Of a DNA stretch of 64,000 nucleotides, positions 11,079 through 22,401 are shown one piece after another. The notes under the pieces are model-generated. The model searched no databases. It was not told the DNA's origin and saw only the letters and a program-made list of their open reading frames with translations. Within the stretch, counting starts at the first letter, position 1; every line of letters begins with the position of its first letter. The translations under genes were made by a program, and so were the position numbers. The stretch is from Coniochaeta sp. PMI_546 (lineage: Eukaryota; Ascomycota; Sordariomycetes; Coniochaetales; Coniochaetaceae), in NCBI GenBank assembly GCA_021432605.1, contig MU271143.1, positions 2,923,277-2,987,276 on the forward strand. The letters are read 5' to 3'.

Positions 11079-12475
11079 GATTCATTGCGGTCTGGAGTCG
11101 TGACTACCTGTGTGCGATGAAGTCTTTCCGCTTTCGATGATGTTGTTTTGTACTTTTGAGGAATTGAGGAACAGCTGGGCGTTTGGTCTCGGTTACTTTG
11201 TGGTTTTTCCCTCGCGTAATTCCCTTTTGCGGTATAAGGCCTTTTCACGTTGAAAACGAGGTTTCGAGCGGCATGTTCGTCCTTTGGCGTTGGTGGTGCT
11301 TTAATGAAATGGGGGAAAGGAAAGGGGGTTACTTACCAAGGTTCATCACAGGGAGGGGGCAAGGAAATGCCCGGTTCAATCTCTTTTAGATCCCTTCTGG
11401 CTTTGTCATCTAAGCTTTGGGGGGTGAAGGGTTCCGGCGTTGGGTTCATGTCGAGCAATGGGTTGGACCACTCGTCCCTAGCTTCGAGAGCTCCTGGATT
11501 TTGGTCCTTCTGTTATGTATGAATAGGGGAAACGTGTCCTGCTACGGCATGGGCTGATGGAGAGAAGGAGGTTGGGTCAACTTTGACCGTGAAGGCTGCG
11601 TTGCTGCACTGCAGCGACCGGCTTAGATAAAATTGAAGATGGACGACCTCTGAATGTTCAAAGCCTACTCTTCCTTCTTATATCGCGTTGGCATGTCCAC
11701 CTAACTTCCGCTGCGATCTGATTCAAAAGTCCATCTGTCCGGCGAAGCGGAGCTTATCAGATCGATGAACACCATTTAGGGGCTGCTTGCTCCTCTCGAG
11801 GGACGGATTTCCGTGCAGAGGTTTATCCTGCGGCAAGGCCGGGTCGGCATGGTCAGGGTTGTAGCTGGCCTGGTACGTCCTGCGACATCTGGCCTCTGTG
11901 CGTCTCCGGACTCGATCCCATGTCAAGCTCTGTCTCGACCGCAGGCAATAGTGTGCTAGATACCTAACGAGGGTGAGGTATCCGACGGAGATAGCCCCGG
12001 CGGGATGCTCTGGCTGGCGCCGAGATGCCGAGTCCGCTGTTTTGCATGTCGACCTCGACGTCTGGCTCAGGGCAATTCTCGGAGTAAGGCCAGGGTCAAG
12101 CGAAAAACGTGGAGAAAATCTCACCTTATGAGACTACAACCATATCACCTTGACTTGCGTGGCGATACAGAGTTTCCGGCCGCCGATTAGGGGTAAGTGG
12201 GATAAGTACTCTTACGTGAGAACTCTCTCTAGGCGCCTTCTTCCGAAGATTGAGTACATTTTCCTTTCAGTACGGTTCTGCCGCGGCCCGCCACATGGCA
12301 GAGCTCCGAGTCGCCACGCCTTAAGATGTAGTCCGAGATGGGGGGAAAAGGGGCTTGGTGATTGGAATCCTCTGAGTCTCTGTCATGTTGGAACGATCTT
12401 GAAGGGGCTGAAGGACAATACAAATAGCGGATTGATAAGATATCGCATAGATATAGCGGCTTCTCCGGCTTCAGG
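11079..12475. other. set3 3' region and gene-poor interval
   Basis: Left part of a 4.9-kb interval between set3 and bem1. A G-rich stretch lies at 11300-11420 on the + strand. Short frames on both strands overlap without a conserved motif. I see no RNA gene or mobile element. Confidence 0.4.
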
Positions 12476-12718
12476 TCACTCTGGACCATTCATTGTGCAC
12501 ACGGGACAACGAGGGCAACCCCACGAGACCGTGGCTGGCCCACCGAGTGTACGACAGAACGAACAGGTGGTAAGCTCAGAGAGCCCATGTCTGAGTCTGT
12601 TGAGAGAGCAAAAGCGGGCAAAATTGACCGATTAGGAAATGGTTTCCCACCTTTGTCGAGGACGGCATCTACTTTGTAGAGGCGACAGAGTTGGGAAGAG
12701 GCCACGGGTGCCAAGCAT
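12476..12718 (-). CDS. Possible small Cys-rich protein, two exons (speculative)
   Basis: ATG at 12716-12718; exon 1 is 12651-12718 and exon 2 is 12476-12596, split by a 54-nt intron with donor GTGGGA, a CCTAAT branch-like site, a pyrimidine tract and acceptor CAACAG. Joined in phase 2 it encodes 62 residues. The second half carries TCSFC, then WGCPRCPVC near the end, so cysteines at 34, 37, 50, 53 and 56 form CxxC pairs like a zinc ribbon or a knot. I do not recognise a family. The same splice read from another ATG (12736) gives a different frame that ends at 12490 and has no such motif, so the frame is uncertain. No supporting homology is known to me. Confidence 0.25.
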
Positions 12719-14071
12719 GCCGTTTCAGAAGCCATGGAAGGTTTCACATCGGCCGAGTTCCAAAGGATGATGGGATGCGGGTATGGTGATCGGCTCAGCC
12801 TGAATCCGAACGCACTTCAATTCTCGCATGAATTTGAGATTTGGAATGTTTTCTCAGACTTTCCTCTCTTTGCTTCATTCTAGCGCACCTGTTCGGCCGG
12901 CGACGGTGGAGATATCCACCATGCGTGGATGCATGTCTAGAAGCGATGGGCTCTCGACGGCCCTTTTCGTTCCTGCATGGCGCCTGGGCATGGGGAAGAG
13001 ATAGCAGATGACTTGAAATGCTGTTGTTCTGACGTTTGGTGCCACTGGACGGACTTTCATGCAGGTACGGCCGGTGAAGACCCAAAAGTCAACAGGGAGA
13101 ACCTTATGTGGAGAAACGGTGACGGCGCCTTATACTTTTATGTTGAGAGAGAGAGAAAAAAAGGTGCTGAAGGGGGTGGCAGGGCTCATGAAGCTACCGC
13201 CCGATCCATTCGTCTATTCGAGTGACCCCAGGACTTTTGCTATGTATATCCGGGTCAGAAGAGCCACCAGATCGTCCAAGCTCATCATCGACGATCAGGG
13301 TAGGGCATTGATCGAGGTGGGGTCCGATAGAAGGGTTCCAGAACACATATCTGAAACACTGGGTCTGGGGAACATCGCAGCCCATGCCAAGTGAAAACTG
13401 CAGAACGGTCTTGGAAGAGAAAATATATAGAAAGAGCTGGCTTGCGGTGCCGTGTATCGCGCGGCAGACTTCACAGAAAGGAAGAGGTTTATGCCATGAA
13501 CCGTGAATAATCGTGCGCGTTGTATGAAGTCTGAAAATAGCGAGCAGCCGGTACTCGACCAGTATATGCCACAAGTTAGGCTCTTACTACCACAGAAACA
13601 TATCCATGTCTCGACAGTCCCGTTGGTGGTAGTGCCGAGGAAGAAAGACCTGCATTGAAGATGGACCCGAAGTAGGCAAGGCTAGTGGTAGTGATGTCGT
13701 CGTTGGATTGCCAGAAGCCGCTCAAGCCCCCTGCCGGCAGTTAGAAGCACGGGTTATACCTGCGAGAACCTGGGGTTTAACGGCTTAATACACCAAGGAC
13801 ACCACCTATTGGACTTCTTTGACGGGTGTCGTGACGTTTAGAGGCGTCTGTAGCAGTGACGGCGTCAGAGTGTAACCGTGCAATGCATCGAAGGACGCCT
13901 GTCGGTGGAAGGTGGCAGATGGACTTAATGCATGACCATGATGAGATGCTGCAGCCCCCGAAACTTCAGCAGAAGCTTAGAACCTCGCAACGGTTGAGTT
14001 TTTGGTGTGAGCCTGTTGCTCTACTGCCAGGGGGAGCTAAAGCACGCTTCAGGCAAAAAGCGTGCAGGTGA
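12719..14071. other. Gene-poor interval
   Basis: 1.35 kb between two weak small-gene candidates. Purine-rich run near 13140-13190 (+ strand, GAGAGA type). No convincing coding frame, RNA gene or repeat found. Confidence 0.4.
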
Positions 14072-14356
14072 CTACGGAGGATATTTGCAAACGACGAGCA
14101 AGCCAAGCAACATGCAGAGGTTGATGAAGATGGTGCTGACCGTGCGCGCCTCGAGCTTCGACATTCTGCGCAAGTAGGCATCTTCGTCAAAAGCAATATC
14201 ACGAGCAGAGTAATGATTGGACGGGACCATTGGCCATGCTTGAAACTCATGTTTGGCTGGCACTGCCTGGAAGCAAGCGGGTGTAGAGGCTAGGATTGTG
14301 AGAGGACAGACGACGCGCTTGCGAGTTGCAAAGGCTCGACGAAAGTGAGAGGACAT
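14072..14356 (-). CDS. Candidate small mitochondrial-type single-span protein
   Basis: ATG at 14354-14356 opens a 94-residue frame. The N-terminus SSHFRRAFATRKR has four Arg, one Lys and no acid, like a mitochondrial presequence. The C-terminus TIFINLCMLLGLLVVC is a clear transmembrane segment followed by KYPP and the stop. Between them, DIAFDEDAYLRRMSKLEART is a charged, structured-looking block. A GTCGTC to TTCCAG segment of 48 nt after codon 14 could be a frame-keeping intron. The antisense side is unremarkable and a CT-rich run precedes the ATG. I do not recognise the family; it could be an assembly factor or small subunit of an inner-membrane complex, or simply a chance frame. Confidence 0.4.
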   Translation of the reverse strand: MSSHFRRAFATRKRVVCPLTILASTPACFQAVPAKHEFQAWPMVPSNHYSARDIAFDEDAYLRRMSKLEARTVSTIFINLCMLLGLLVVCKYPP

Positions 14357-15961
14357 AAGAGCGATGGAAAAAGGGGGACAATCAAGAGTTTGTGCTCCTG
14401 ATGGAGGGAAGCAGGTACCTCTACGCAGGTACGCAGGTACGTACACAACGTCTCCTTCCACCTCGGTTTCCTTCGCTGGGAGAGGCCTCACCCACAAACT
14501 ACCTTATGGATGTTCATGCACAAAGTGACGAGCCCAAAAGCAATCGGAAGACTCGGGGTATCTAATGAAAGCAGCTTTTTGGAGGTGCACCGCGTAACGC
14601 CGGGTGAAAGATTCAGAGGAACAATATGCGGCTGAGCGAAGTTGGTTAGGCGATAACCTGTGGTGGCCTATGTGACCTGTAGATTCAGGCCATCGCAAGC
14701 CGGATAGCTCAGGAGTTGTGCTCCATATCTACGGGATTTTTTGCCATTATATAAGGTATACCTGCTCATTGTTGAATCCAGAGTATGGTTTGTTTGCTCT
14801 GCGTCTAAATATCAAAAATCTTGCCGACTTTGTATTGGGAGGTCCGAGACATTGCATTGACGGACCATTCACTGTGGTACTGGTACTGTGGTAAATGCTC
14901 AAAGGAAAAAGGAGGGGCTTGGGTTGATGCAAGCGACCACAACAAGGCCCGCCGCCCCTTCAACCTTGGCCCAATCTTCTTGTTGGCCACACCTTCCCTC
15001 ATCTTGCCCAAACAGCCAAAGTCTCCCAAAAGTCCAGGGATTTAGCCCACCTTGCAACCGTAGCGAATCACAGGCACGGCATGGCCCCCAAAGAAGATCC
15101 CTTTCCGCCCACTTCCATTGACCTAACAGGCCTTCTCCTCTTTTAATAGCCCTGGAGCGCCGATATCTTTCCCGTTCGCACCTTCCATTCCGGATTCACG
15201 CTCTGCCTGACCAGCGAGCAGCAACCGTCTCGGAATATCTCAACCTGGGGCTCCGCGACTTCCAATCAGATTCACATACCACTACCTACTACTACTGCCT
15301 GTTACTGTTAGACGACAAGGACAGCGACGACGACGACGAAGAAGGCGACAACAAAGAGTACCTAATCGCAACGAGACTTCCAACGCGGGGTAGACATTCT
15401 TGGATAGGGGTTTGGAGAACATTTGACTACAGGAGACTCTGCGTCAGAAAGAGGCGCAAGACTCCAACATAAGGAATCATTGGGTGCAAGGGATTGAACC
15501 AGGAGGCGAAAGCGAATCATAGGTCGCGCGACAGTCAATATTCATTGAGTTTGCGCGCGCAAACCACCACCGCCTCACACGACTGTACCCTCAGCTCAGC
15601 TAATCATCGATATCGAGTCGCCGGAATATCTCGCCTGCGAGGATTCAGGAGAACTAAGGCGACTTGATCACCGAATCTACACGACATTTATTGCACCGCA
15701 GCATACGGAAAAGCAAGTCTGACCTCGCTACACGCTGTAGGAATACAGACAGCGAGACCCTTTAAGTCGCCTTCTCCTGCCATCTTGTTACAGTGACTCA
15801 AGCCACCCGAGCTTGGGTTTGTGTGACCCAGCAGTTGACGGTGCAGGGGAGACAAGGCCATAACCAACGACCTTCGTATCCATCTATTCACTAAGGTACT
15901 TGGGTATCTGATTTGGAGCTTACCATTTCGTCACTTCCCGCCCAGACCGGGCACAGACAAT
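14357..15961. promoter_or_regulatory. Upstream region and probable leader of bem1
   Basis: 1.6 kb. Near 14411-14445 there is a tandem of ACGCAGGTAC-like units around GGTACC cores. A GAC-rich run sits at 15311-15346. A putative T-arm-like GGTTCAATCC on the minus strand near 15495 lacks a pairing stem and is not a tRNA. The second half is probably the 5' leader of bem1. Confidence 0.45.
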
Positions 15962-18186
15962 ATGAAGGTGCGTCATGGCTTGTCACTCGTATGGAGGTCT
16001 TGCGGTTCTTATTGTCACCCCGAGGTTCTCTTTCCCCAGGACATATATCTGCACGATATTCACCCGCGAGGCACCTCACTAGCCTTACTTGTATCCCTGA
16101 TATCCCTGAACTTCTGTGCTGCCGCCAGGCCCGTGATAATGCTTCTTACCCCTTGTTAATCTCATCGCGCTTCGGCATACATTTCCCACCTCTGTCATAA
16201 TTCGCACCTCAAAACTCCGCCGAGAATGTCTAAACGTAAACTAACACGCGTATACAAACTCAAACAGGCTCTACGAAGGTCTATCAAGGGAGAGAAAGAG
16301 ACCAAGGCGCACATAACTATCGCGCCCAAGTCTGCCGTCGCTATCGTCCCCCCAAAGAAGGTGCGGCCTGAATCTCCTTTCCGCTCGGTACTCTGTCGCA
16401 TGAAACTGACACAAGAGACTTGTCGTAGGTAATACGGGCTCTCTATGACTACCAAGCGCAGTCGGCTCAAGAGCTGAGCTTCTCACGGGGAGATTTCTTC
16501 CACGTCATCGGCCGCGAGAATGACACAGACTGGTACGAAGCATGCAACCCAGCCCTTCCGGACGCCCGGGGTCTGGTCCCAGTTGCCTTCTTCCAGGCTC
16601 TTGGACGTACAGAACGAGATAGTGCACAATCAAACCCGGACTTGTCACGGACACTGTCGACTAAGAACCCAGACCATGACTCCGGATACGCGGATACGTC
16701 AGCAACCACAGCGAATTCCCCACCGCCAAACAGCCAGCGGAACTCCAAGGCAGGCACACGTAGTGGCGCTATGGTATACGGTATCGTGATGTACGACTTT
16801 ATGGCTGAGCGGGGAGACGAGCTGGAGGCCAAGGCGGGTGAAGCTATCATAGTTATTGCACAGTCGAATCCGGAATGGTTTGTCGCAAAACCTATTGGAA
16901 GACTAGGAGGTCCTGGGTTGATACCAGTTTCATTCGTCGAAATCCGGGATATGGCAACAAACACTCCAGTTCCCGATCCTCAAGGTGCTGTCAAAAGGGC
17001 AGGCATCCCTAAGGTGGAGGAGTGGAAGAAGATGGCCGCAGACTATAAGAACAGCAGTATCACCCTCGGTAAGTTCGAAGGCGGTGCTGCGCCGCAGTCG
17101 ATGGAGCAGGGCATGAGCCGCCTGAGCCTGCAGCAACAAGGGACACCTCAGGCGCAGAGTAATGGCGGGAATTATGTACGTTACCCCAGAGACATCGGCA
17201 AAGAGCATTACCCCTGACTAACGTCCGTTCAGCAACCCCAGCAACCCGCAGGATACAGCGCCCCGCCAAACACTCAGCCGCAACAAGCACAGCCGGGCCC
17301 ATTTACCAGCAAGTCGACGTCACAGCTCTTCGCGCCGATATCAGCTCGGATTCCGCGGTATTGCTTCGCAGAGGATAAATATTGGTTCGTCATAGAAGCG
17401 CAGCTGGAAGACGGCACGCACTGGGAGCTAAGCAGGTATTACGAGGATTTCTACGATTTCCAGATCGCGCTCCTCACCGAGTTCCCCGCCGAGGCCGGAA
17501 ACACGGGGACGCAGAAGCGCACACTGCCCTACATGCCCGGTCCCGTTAACTACGTCACCGACGCCATCACCGAGGGCCGGCTGCACAACCTAGACGCCTA
17601 CGTTAAGAACCTGCTCGCCCAGCCAGAGTACATTTCCAAATGCAACCTGGTCAAGCAGTTCTTTGCGCCCCGTGAAGGCGATTACGAGGTGGATATGATC
17701 GCCCAAGAAGAGGGAGAAGGCGAAGACTATCGCCTCTCAAACGGATCACGCATATCCTCGACCGACTCCCCGCGCGACGGAGCGTCCAGGCAATCCTCCA
17801 AGCAGAACCTGAACGGCAACAACTACACCGTCTCAGCCCCGCGACAACCAGGATCCAGCGCCGGACAACCTCTGATGGCCCGCCAAGCATCCTCCCTCTC
17901 CCAACCCTCCCAGAGCTCTCTGTCGCCAGGGATACAACAAGCCGGCGCCGCGATGAAGGTCAAGCTGAGCTACAACGGCGACCTGATCGCCATCCGGGTC
18001 CCGTCCGACATCGACTTTCGTGAGCTGTATCAACGGATTGTGGAGAGGCTCAAGATCCCGCCCGGCGACGAGGTGGCGCTTTCCTACAGGGACGACAAGT
18101 CGGGCAACAAGGTGCCGCTGCTGAGCAATAACGACCTCGATTTTGCCCTGCAGCATAATGAGAAATTGCTCATCTATGTTGAATAG
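15962..18186 (+). CDS. bem1: Cell polarity scaffold Bem1 (SH3-SH3-PX-PB1)
   Basis: Exons 15962-15967, 16268-16360, 16429-17175 and 17233-18186 give 599 residues. The first exon codes only for ATGAAG; with a CTAAC branch site 22 nt before the acceptor it yields MKALRRSIKG, the start I remember for ascomycete Bem1 proteins. Domains: SH3 at about 34-93 (VIRALYDYQ, DWYEACN), second SH3 at about 149-208 (MYDFMAERGDEL), PX at about 319-440 (RIPRYCFAEDKYWF, TLPYMPGP), and a PB1 domain filling the last 77 residues, ending KLLIYVE. Bem1/Scd2 ties active Cdc42 to its GEF Cdc24 (through PB1) and to PAK kinases at growth tips and binds phosphoinositides by PX. Intron 1 (300 nt) is five times longer than typical here and contains an in-frame alternative ATG at 16226. 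Confidence 0.95.
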
Positions 18187-19413
18187 ACGCGCGTGTGATG
18201 AGTCTGCCACAGTTTCTTGGAAATCCTGCACTTCTCCACCCGAAGGGATACACACACCGCCGCGTAGCCCAAGCAGGCCTTTTTCTTTTTGTTAAGCAGG
18301 CCGTCAGACCAGCTGTACACGACCGTCTTCCAGTGCCATATTACGTTCATTGTGGGGTAGCGTGCTCGGAGCGGCGCGAGACAACACAGTAACCCTTGCT
18401 CCTCAGGCGTCGGGGTGGACGCCGTTGACCTTGGCCAGACACGCCAGAAGTGACACAACATTTGATGCTACTTCATGAGAAATCGGAGCGGCGTTTACGA
18501 TTTCATTTTCTTACTTCTTTGTTCTCCTGTCTGACACTTATGGCAGTCTTTTTTCCCCCATGGACGGAGTTACTTTATTCTCCCACACATTCTTCGATTC
18601 TTTTATTCCTATGTTCCATAGGAGGTAGGGACGATTATAAAGATGGCGGCTCATTGAGATAGGGGCACATGCCGCCGAGGAGGCACCATTAGTGATGATG
18701 GATGAAGGGGCGGAAGAACGACTTTGATTGAGTGGGATATGGATCGTTGCTGGGGAAAAGAGCTCAAAGCGTCAAAGCCGCCAGGAAGGGAGGAGGAATG
18801 GATACCCGTATAGATGGATGAACGTTTCATGGCCATGCAGATAGTAGCTCTCCTATTCGGAATCAAAAGGCCTCAGAGGATCACATTTGAGCTGTCTCGT
18901 TGTTTTGCGCGAGGTGAAAGTATGCAAGATCTTTTCATTCGATCGATCGGGATACAGATATCCTGCCTTTCCAACTATAAAGAGGCATGGGCACGTATGT
19001 GGGTTTGTTGACACATTTTTGCGCATATCCCACCCCAGACCCCGAGGAAGACCACGAAGCAAGCTCCCGTAAGTTAGTTCTCTCCATCTTTTTTTTCGAT
19101 CGTTGCATCGACCAGGGAGTCACTAGCATCCCAAGAGCGTCCCCCCCCCCACCACCAAACTTAAGCCTACCAAAACACACATTAAGGGGTATTTATATAG
19201 ATGGCATAAAAACGAGAGGAAATCCAGCCCGTCGATCCCTATGCCATATGTCCTTCCACCATACCTTTCCCAACCGACAACACCATGACTGACTAATACG
19301 AAAGGTGCTTCACCTATGCCATACGCGATTATGAGCAAAGTACCCCGTGACACCACCGATGACACAGTCGAATCCTAACGCCAACCCGGACCGGCACGTA
19401 AACATGACAAGTA
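18187..19413. other. Convergent 3' region bem1 / CENP-B-like gene
   Basis: 1.2 kb between two stop codons. It holds both 3' UTRs, a C10 homopolymer at 19141-19150 and several short frames without conserved features. No gene seen. Confidence 0.5.
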
Positions 19414-20574
19414 TCAGACCACCACATGAGTAGACATGTGCTCGACCGCATCCTTGATAGTCTGCAACATCCGCCGGTTAAGGCAATAAGGACACCTTAC
19501 CGGCCGTTCCGTGCCCGACACCGGGCCTCCGCTCTGAATAGGTGTGAGTGTAAGATCATCCCCAGGCGGCGGCTGCTGGTGCTGGACCGGCGTCTGATAC
19601 CGGCCACCAGCAGGGACAGCAGATTTGGCGTGCGCGGGCGTCGTGGCCGCCGTGACCGCAAAGGCCTGGCCGGCGATGGCGCCTAGTGGCCCGAGGGCGC
19701 CGCGGTCCTCGTGGTCGCGCGCCTCGCGGACGGCCGCTGCCTCGGCTTCGGCGGCGGCTTCTTCCTGCTGCAGGGCGCGGAGGGCGTTCTGCAGGACGAT
19801 CTCCGGGTCGTCATCTGTGTAGATGGCGACGGAGCTACCGTCGCCGTTGGGAGTGATGCCGTTCGGTGGGTGGGTTTGGGCAGCGGGTGTTTGGGGTGCT
19901 TGTTCGTTATGTTGCGAGGCTTCCATCCTGCGCATGATCTCGTCGCGCGCCCTGGCGCAGACGGAGAGGCTTGCCTCGACGCCGACGACGCGCTGGACTG
20001 CGTCGCGGATAGCGGACGGCGGGGTCTCGGCTGTGATGCTCATGAAGCGGGGGATGGCGTCGACCAAGTAGTGCAGGTCGTCGGCAGGGTTGGGTGCGCT
20101 GCCGTGGCGGCGCTGGCGGCGGATGAGCAGGCCGTAGCGCTTCTTGAAGCGGTGGATCCAGCCTGGGGAGAACTCGGGCGGGCTCTCGTCCTTGTAGCGG
20201 GGAAGCTGAGAGAAGATTGACTTGGCCTTCTCGCCAAGCTCGTCATTGGAGGGGTGGCGGCCCGAGTTCACGACCTGCTGGTACCAGAGCAGCACCAATT
20301 TCTCAACGTCGGGCCAGTTGCCGAAGCGCAGGCGTGAGCCGGACAGCTGCGGGTCGCCATCGAGCCTGGCGTATTTGGGACTGAGAGAATGCGACACGGT
20401 GGACTGGCTGATGGTCTGGTCGTACTCGTGGCGGAACCAGTCAATGCATGCTTTGTGACTTGGGCGGACAGGTTGTGTGTTGGCCCACCGGCGCAGGGCA
20501 CGGCGTTGGTCTAGAGTGAGTGAGTGCCGCTCCTTGGCGGTGCGTGGTGTTGTCGCGTCGTCCACGTCGGCCAT
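19414..20574 (-). CDS. CENP-B/Abp1-like DNA-binding protein, no transposase core
   Basis: Single exon, 386 residues. Residues 15-65 (HSLTLDQRRALRRWANTQP to QSTVSHSLS) match the N-terminal helix-turn-helix of fission yeast Abp1/Cbh proteins, and 85-155 (NWPDVEKLVLLWYQQV to WIHRFKKRYGLL) match the CENP-B/Tc5-type HTH. The DDE nuclease region of pogo-type transposases is absent, so it is either a domesticated DNA-binding half or a host regulator. A run of Glu/Ala (about 270-300) may be a short helix. The C-terminus has CPYC followed 14 residues later by HMSTH, a C2H2-like arrangement. Relatives bind centromere or replication-origin DNA or silence elements. High-GC codon use resembles neighbours, so no sign of recent transfer. 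Confidence 0.8.
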   Translation of the reverse strand: MADVDDATTPRTAKERHSLTLDQRRALRRWANTQPVRPSHKACIDWFRHEYDQTISQSTVSHSLSPKYARLDGDPQLSGSRLRFGNWPDVEKLVLLWYQQVVNSGRHPSNDELGEKAKSIFSQLPRYKDESPPEFSPGWIHRFKKRYGLLIRRQRRHGSAPNPADDLHYLVDAIPRFMSITAETPPSAIRDAVQRVVGVEASLSVCARARDEIMRRMEASQHNEQAPQTPAAQTHPPNGITPNGDGSSVAIYTDDDPEIVLQNALRALQQEEAAAEAEAAAVREARDHEDRGALGPLGAIAGQAFAVTAATTPAHAKSAVPAGGRYQTPVQHQQPPPGDDLTLTPIQSGGPVSGTERPVRCPYCLNRRMLQTIKDAVEHMSTHVVV

Positions 20575-22401
20575 TTTTGCGATGGCACTGGCACTGTGTA
20601 CTGCCTCGGATGTGGAGATTGGGCCCGGGGTTTGGATCGCTCGCTTTGCTCAATAAACCAGTGTTGGGAGCGGACCGGATTGGTGGCTTGATGCTTAGCA
20701 CTAGGTAGCTTCCGCCTAGACGAGTATGTGTTTTTGATAGATTGAATCTGGCGAGGGATCGGGACCGGCGATGCGCAAGTGGTGATCGTTGTAGTGAAGA
20801 GACGAAATCGGATAAGAGGGGGGAAACAGGGTGAGGGCACCCAGGACGAAAGAAAAAGTGGCGCAGGTGGGAGTGATAAGCCGCCAGACCGTGGGGCTAG
20901 TTGATCCGTGCACTACGACTGTTTGCATAAATTCTCCTGACAATTGCACACACGGAAATTGTCCCACTTTTATTGTTCTCAGGCCTCAGGGTACCTTAGG
21001 TACCTATCCAGTACCTCTATGACTTCCAAGCCCGAGAGGTCGTTCGTTACTGTACATCACGAGACCACGGGTTCGCGTTTCAAGAGATCATGCAAAAAAC
21101 GTTCCTGAGGCTATTTGTTGAGCATGGGGTCATCTCAATTCTATAGACATCATCCCCGTGATAAAATGTATTATACTGGGATGCAGATTCGAAGAGAGAT
21201 AAAAACTTAGTTGGAATGCTCCTTCGTTACCTCTGTCATTGAGCGAGCTCGCTCGGCAAAATACTATGTTTCTTCGGCATCTTCATTAATAAACGTGACC
21301 GTGCTCAGAGCTGACAAGGCAGTCAATCCTGTTTCTTACATCGCCTCCTCGGGCTTGGGCCAGAACAGTGGCGTGTGCGCTACGTGGTTATATAATGTGG
21401 GAGAAGGCCACAACTAACCGTTCGAGTTCACTGAGGCGCATATTACCACAAGTCGGTCACTGACCCCTGTGATAGCCCGTGCCAACGGGGAGAGTCACCT
21501 CGAGGTGCATCGGTAAGTCAGGACAAGAGAACGTAGTTGGAAGAGCGCTGCATGATGAAGGAGGAACGCCCAAGTCGTGTGTGGGTAGTTCCTCCTAACT
21601 AGACCAGAGAACAACAGCAGCTAATGCTGCAACCTGACCCGGTACTTTGGTTTGATTCCGCTCGTTAGCATCGATCCATCGTCACTGCCCAGCCCCAACT
21701 TGTGGACTTGGTGAGGCTACCACCTTGTTCCGATGGCTTCTGGGGCCAGCCGAGCCCTCGGCACCAATCAATAATGCCTAGGTGATTCGGGATCGTGACT
21801 AGAGTCCAGAGTGGTTGTCTTATAGCTTCCATGTTTCGTCGTCTGACCGTATGACCGTCTAGTCGTCTAGTCGTGTTCATGATCTTGAAAGACCTTCAGG
21901 TCATTATAGTGCAAACGTTGACGCGGATCATAGTAATCAATCAGGTGTAAGTGGTACGTATCTTTGTCGTATCGAGAAGGTGCATCCCTGTTGCAGCCCT
22001 GCGGCAGCACTTCACTAGCAGGACGGCTAGCTTTACCTAGGGGCATACCCCACTTCCAGGCAGAGGACCCGGGAAGCTCCCCTCTGGCGGGGCAAAGCAG
22101 CTTCGCAGCGACGTCAGGCAGTCACGTCCCTTGTCCAATATGCCATCCGACGATCTGCCTGCGGTGACTCTCGACTATTTGCACTTCTTCAGACTGTATT
22201 CAAGTGCCGACTTGTCCCTTTCGACTTCGTTTCTTCCACAACCGTCTCTGGCTTCCTGAAGTAGAGGTATCGGACAATACGCAGCACTCCTCTCTCTCCC
22301 GCAGTTGAGCCCTTCGCTTCCTGCAGCAGATTCCTCGTACAAGAAGGCTATCTACCCACAAGCACAAGACAGGCCGACGCAGTGCTTGTTACCTCTCAAG
22401 A
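20575..22401. promoter_or_regulatory. Divergent interval CENP-B-like gene / UBC gene
   Basis: 1.8 kb holding two divergent promoters. A GGTACCTTAGGTACC palindromic motif lies near 20990-21005, and a small direct repeat (GTCTAGTC twice) near 21858-21873. No coding frame or RNA gene is convincing. Confidence 0.45.

Noticed and set aside
12150-12635. 161-codon + strand frame in the gene desert
   Set aside because: No ATG at its start, no conserved motif, and it overlaps better minus-strand candidates.
15480-15515. T-arm-like GGTTCAATCC on the minus strand
   Set aside because: The flanking bases do not pair to form a T stem and no A box or acceptor stem is present, so it is not a tRNA.
19711-20220. 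169-codon + strand frame
   Set aside because: Mirror of the GC-rich CENP-B-like coding sequence.
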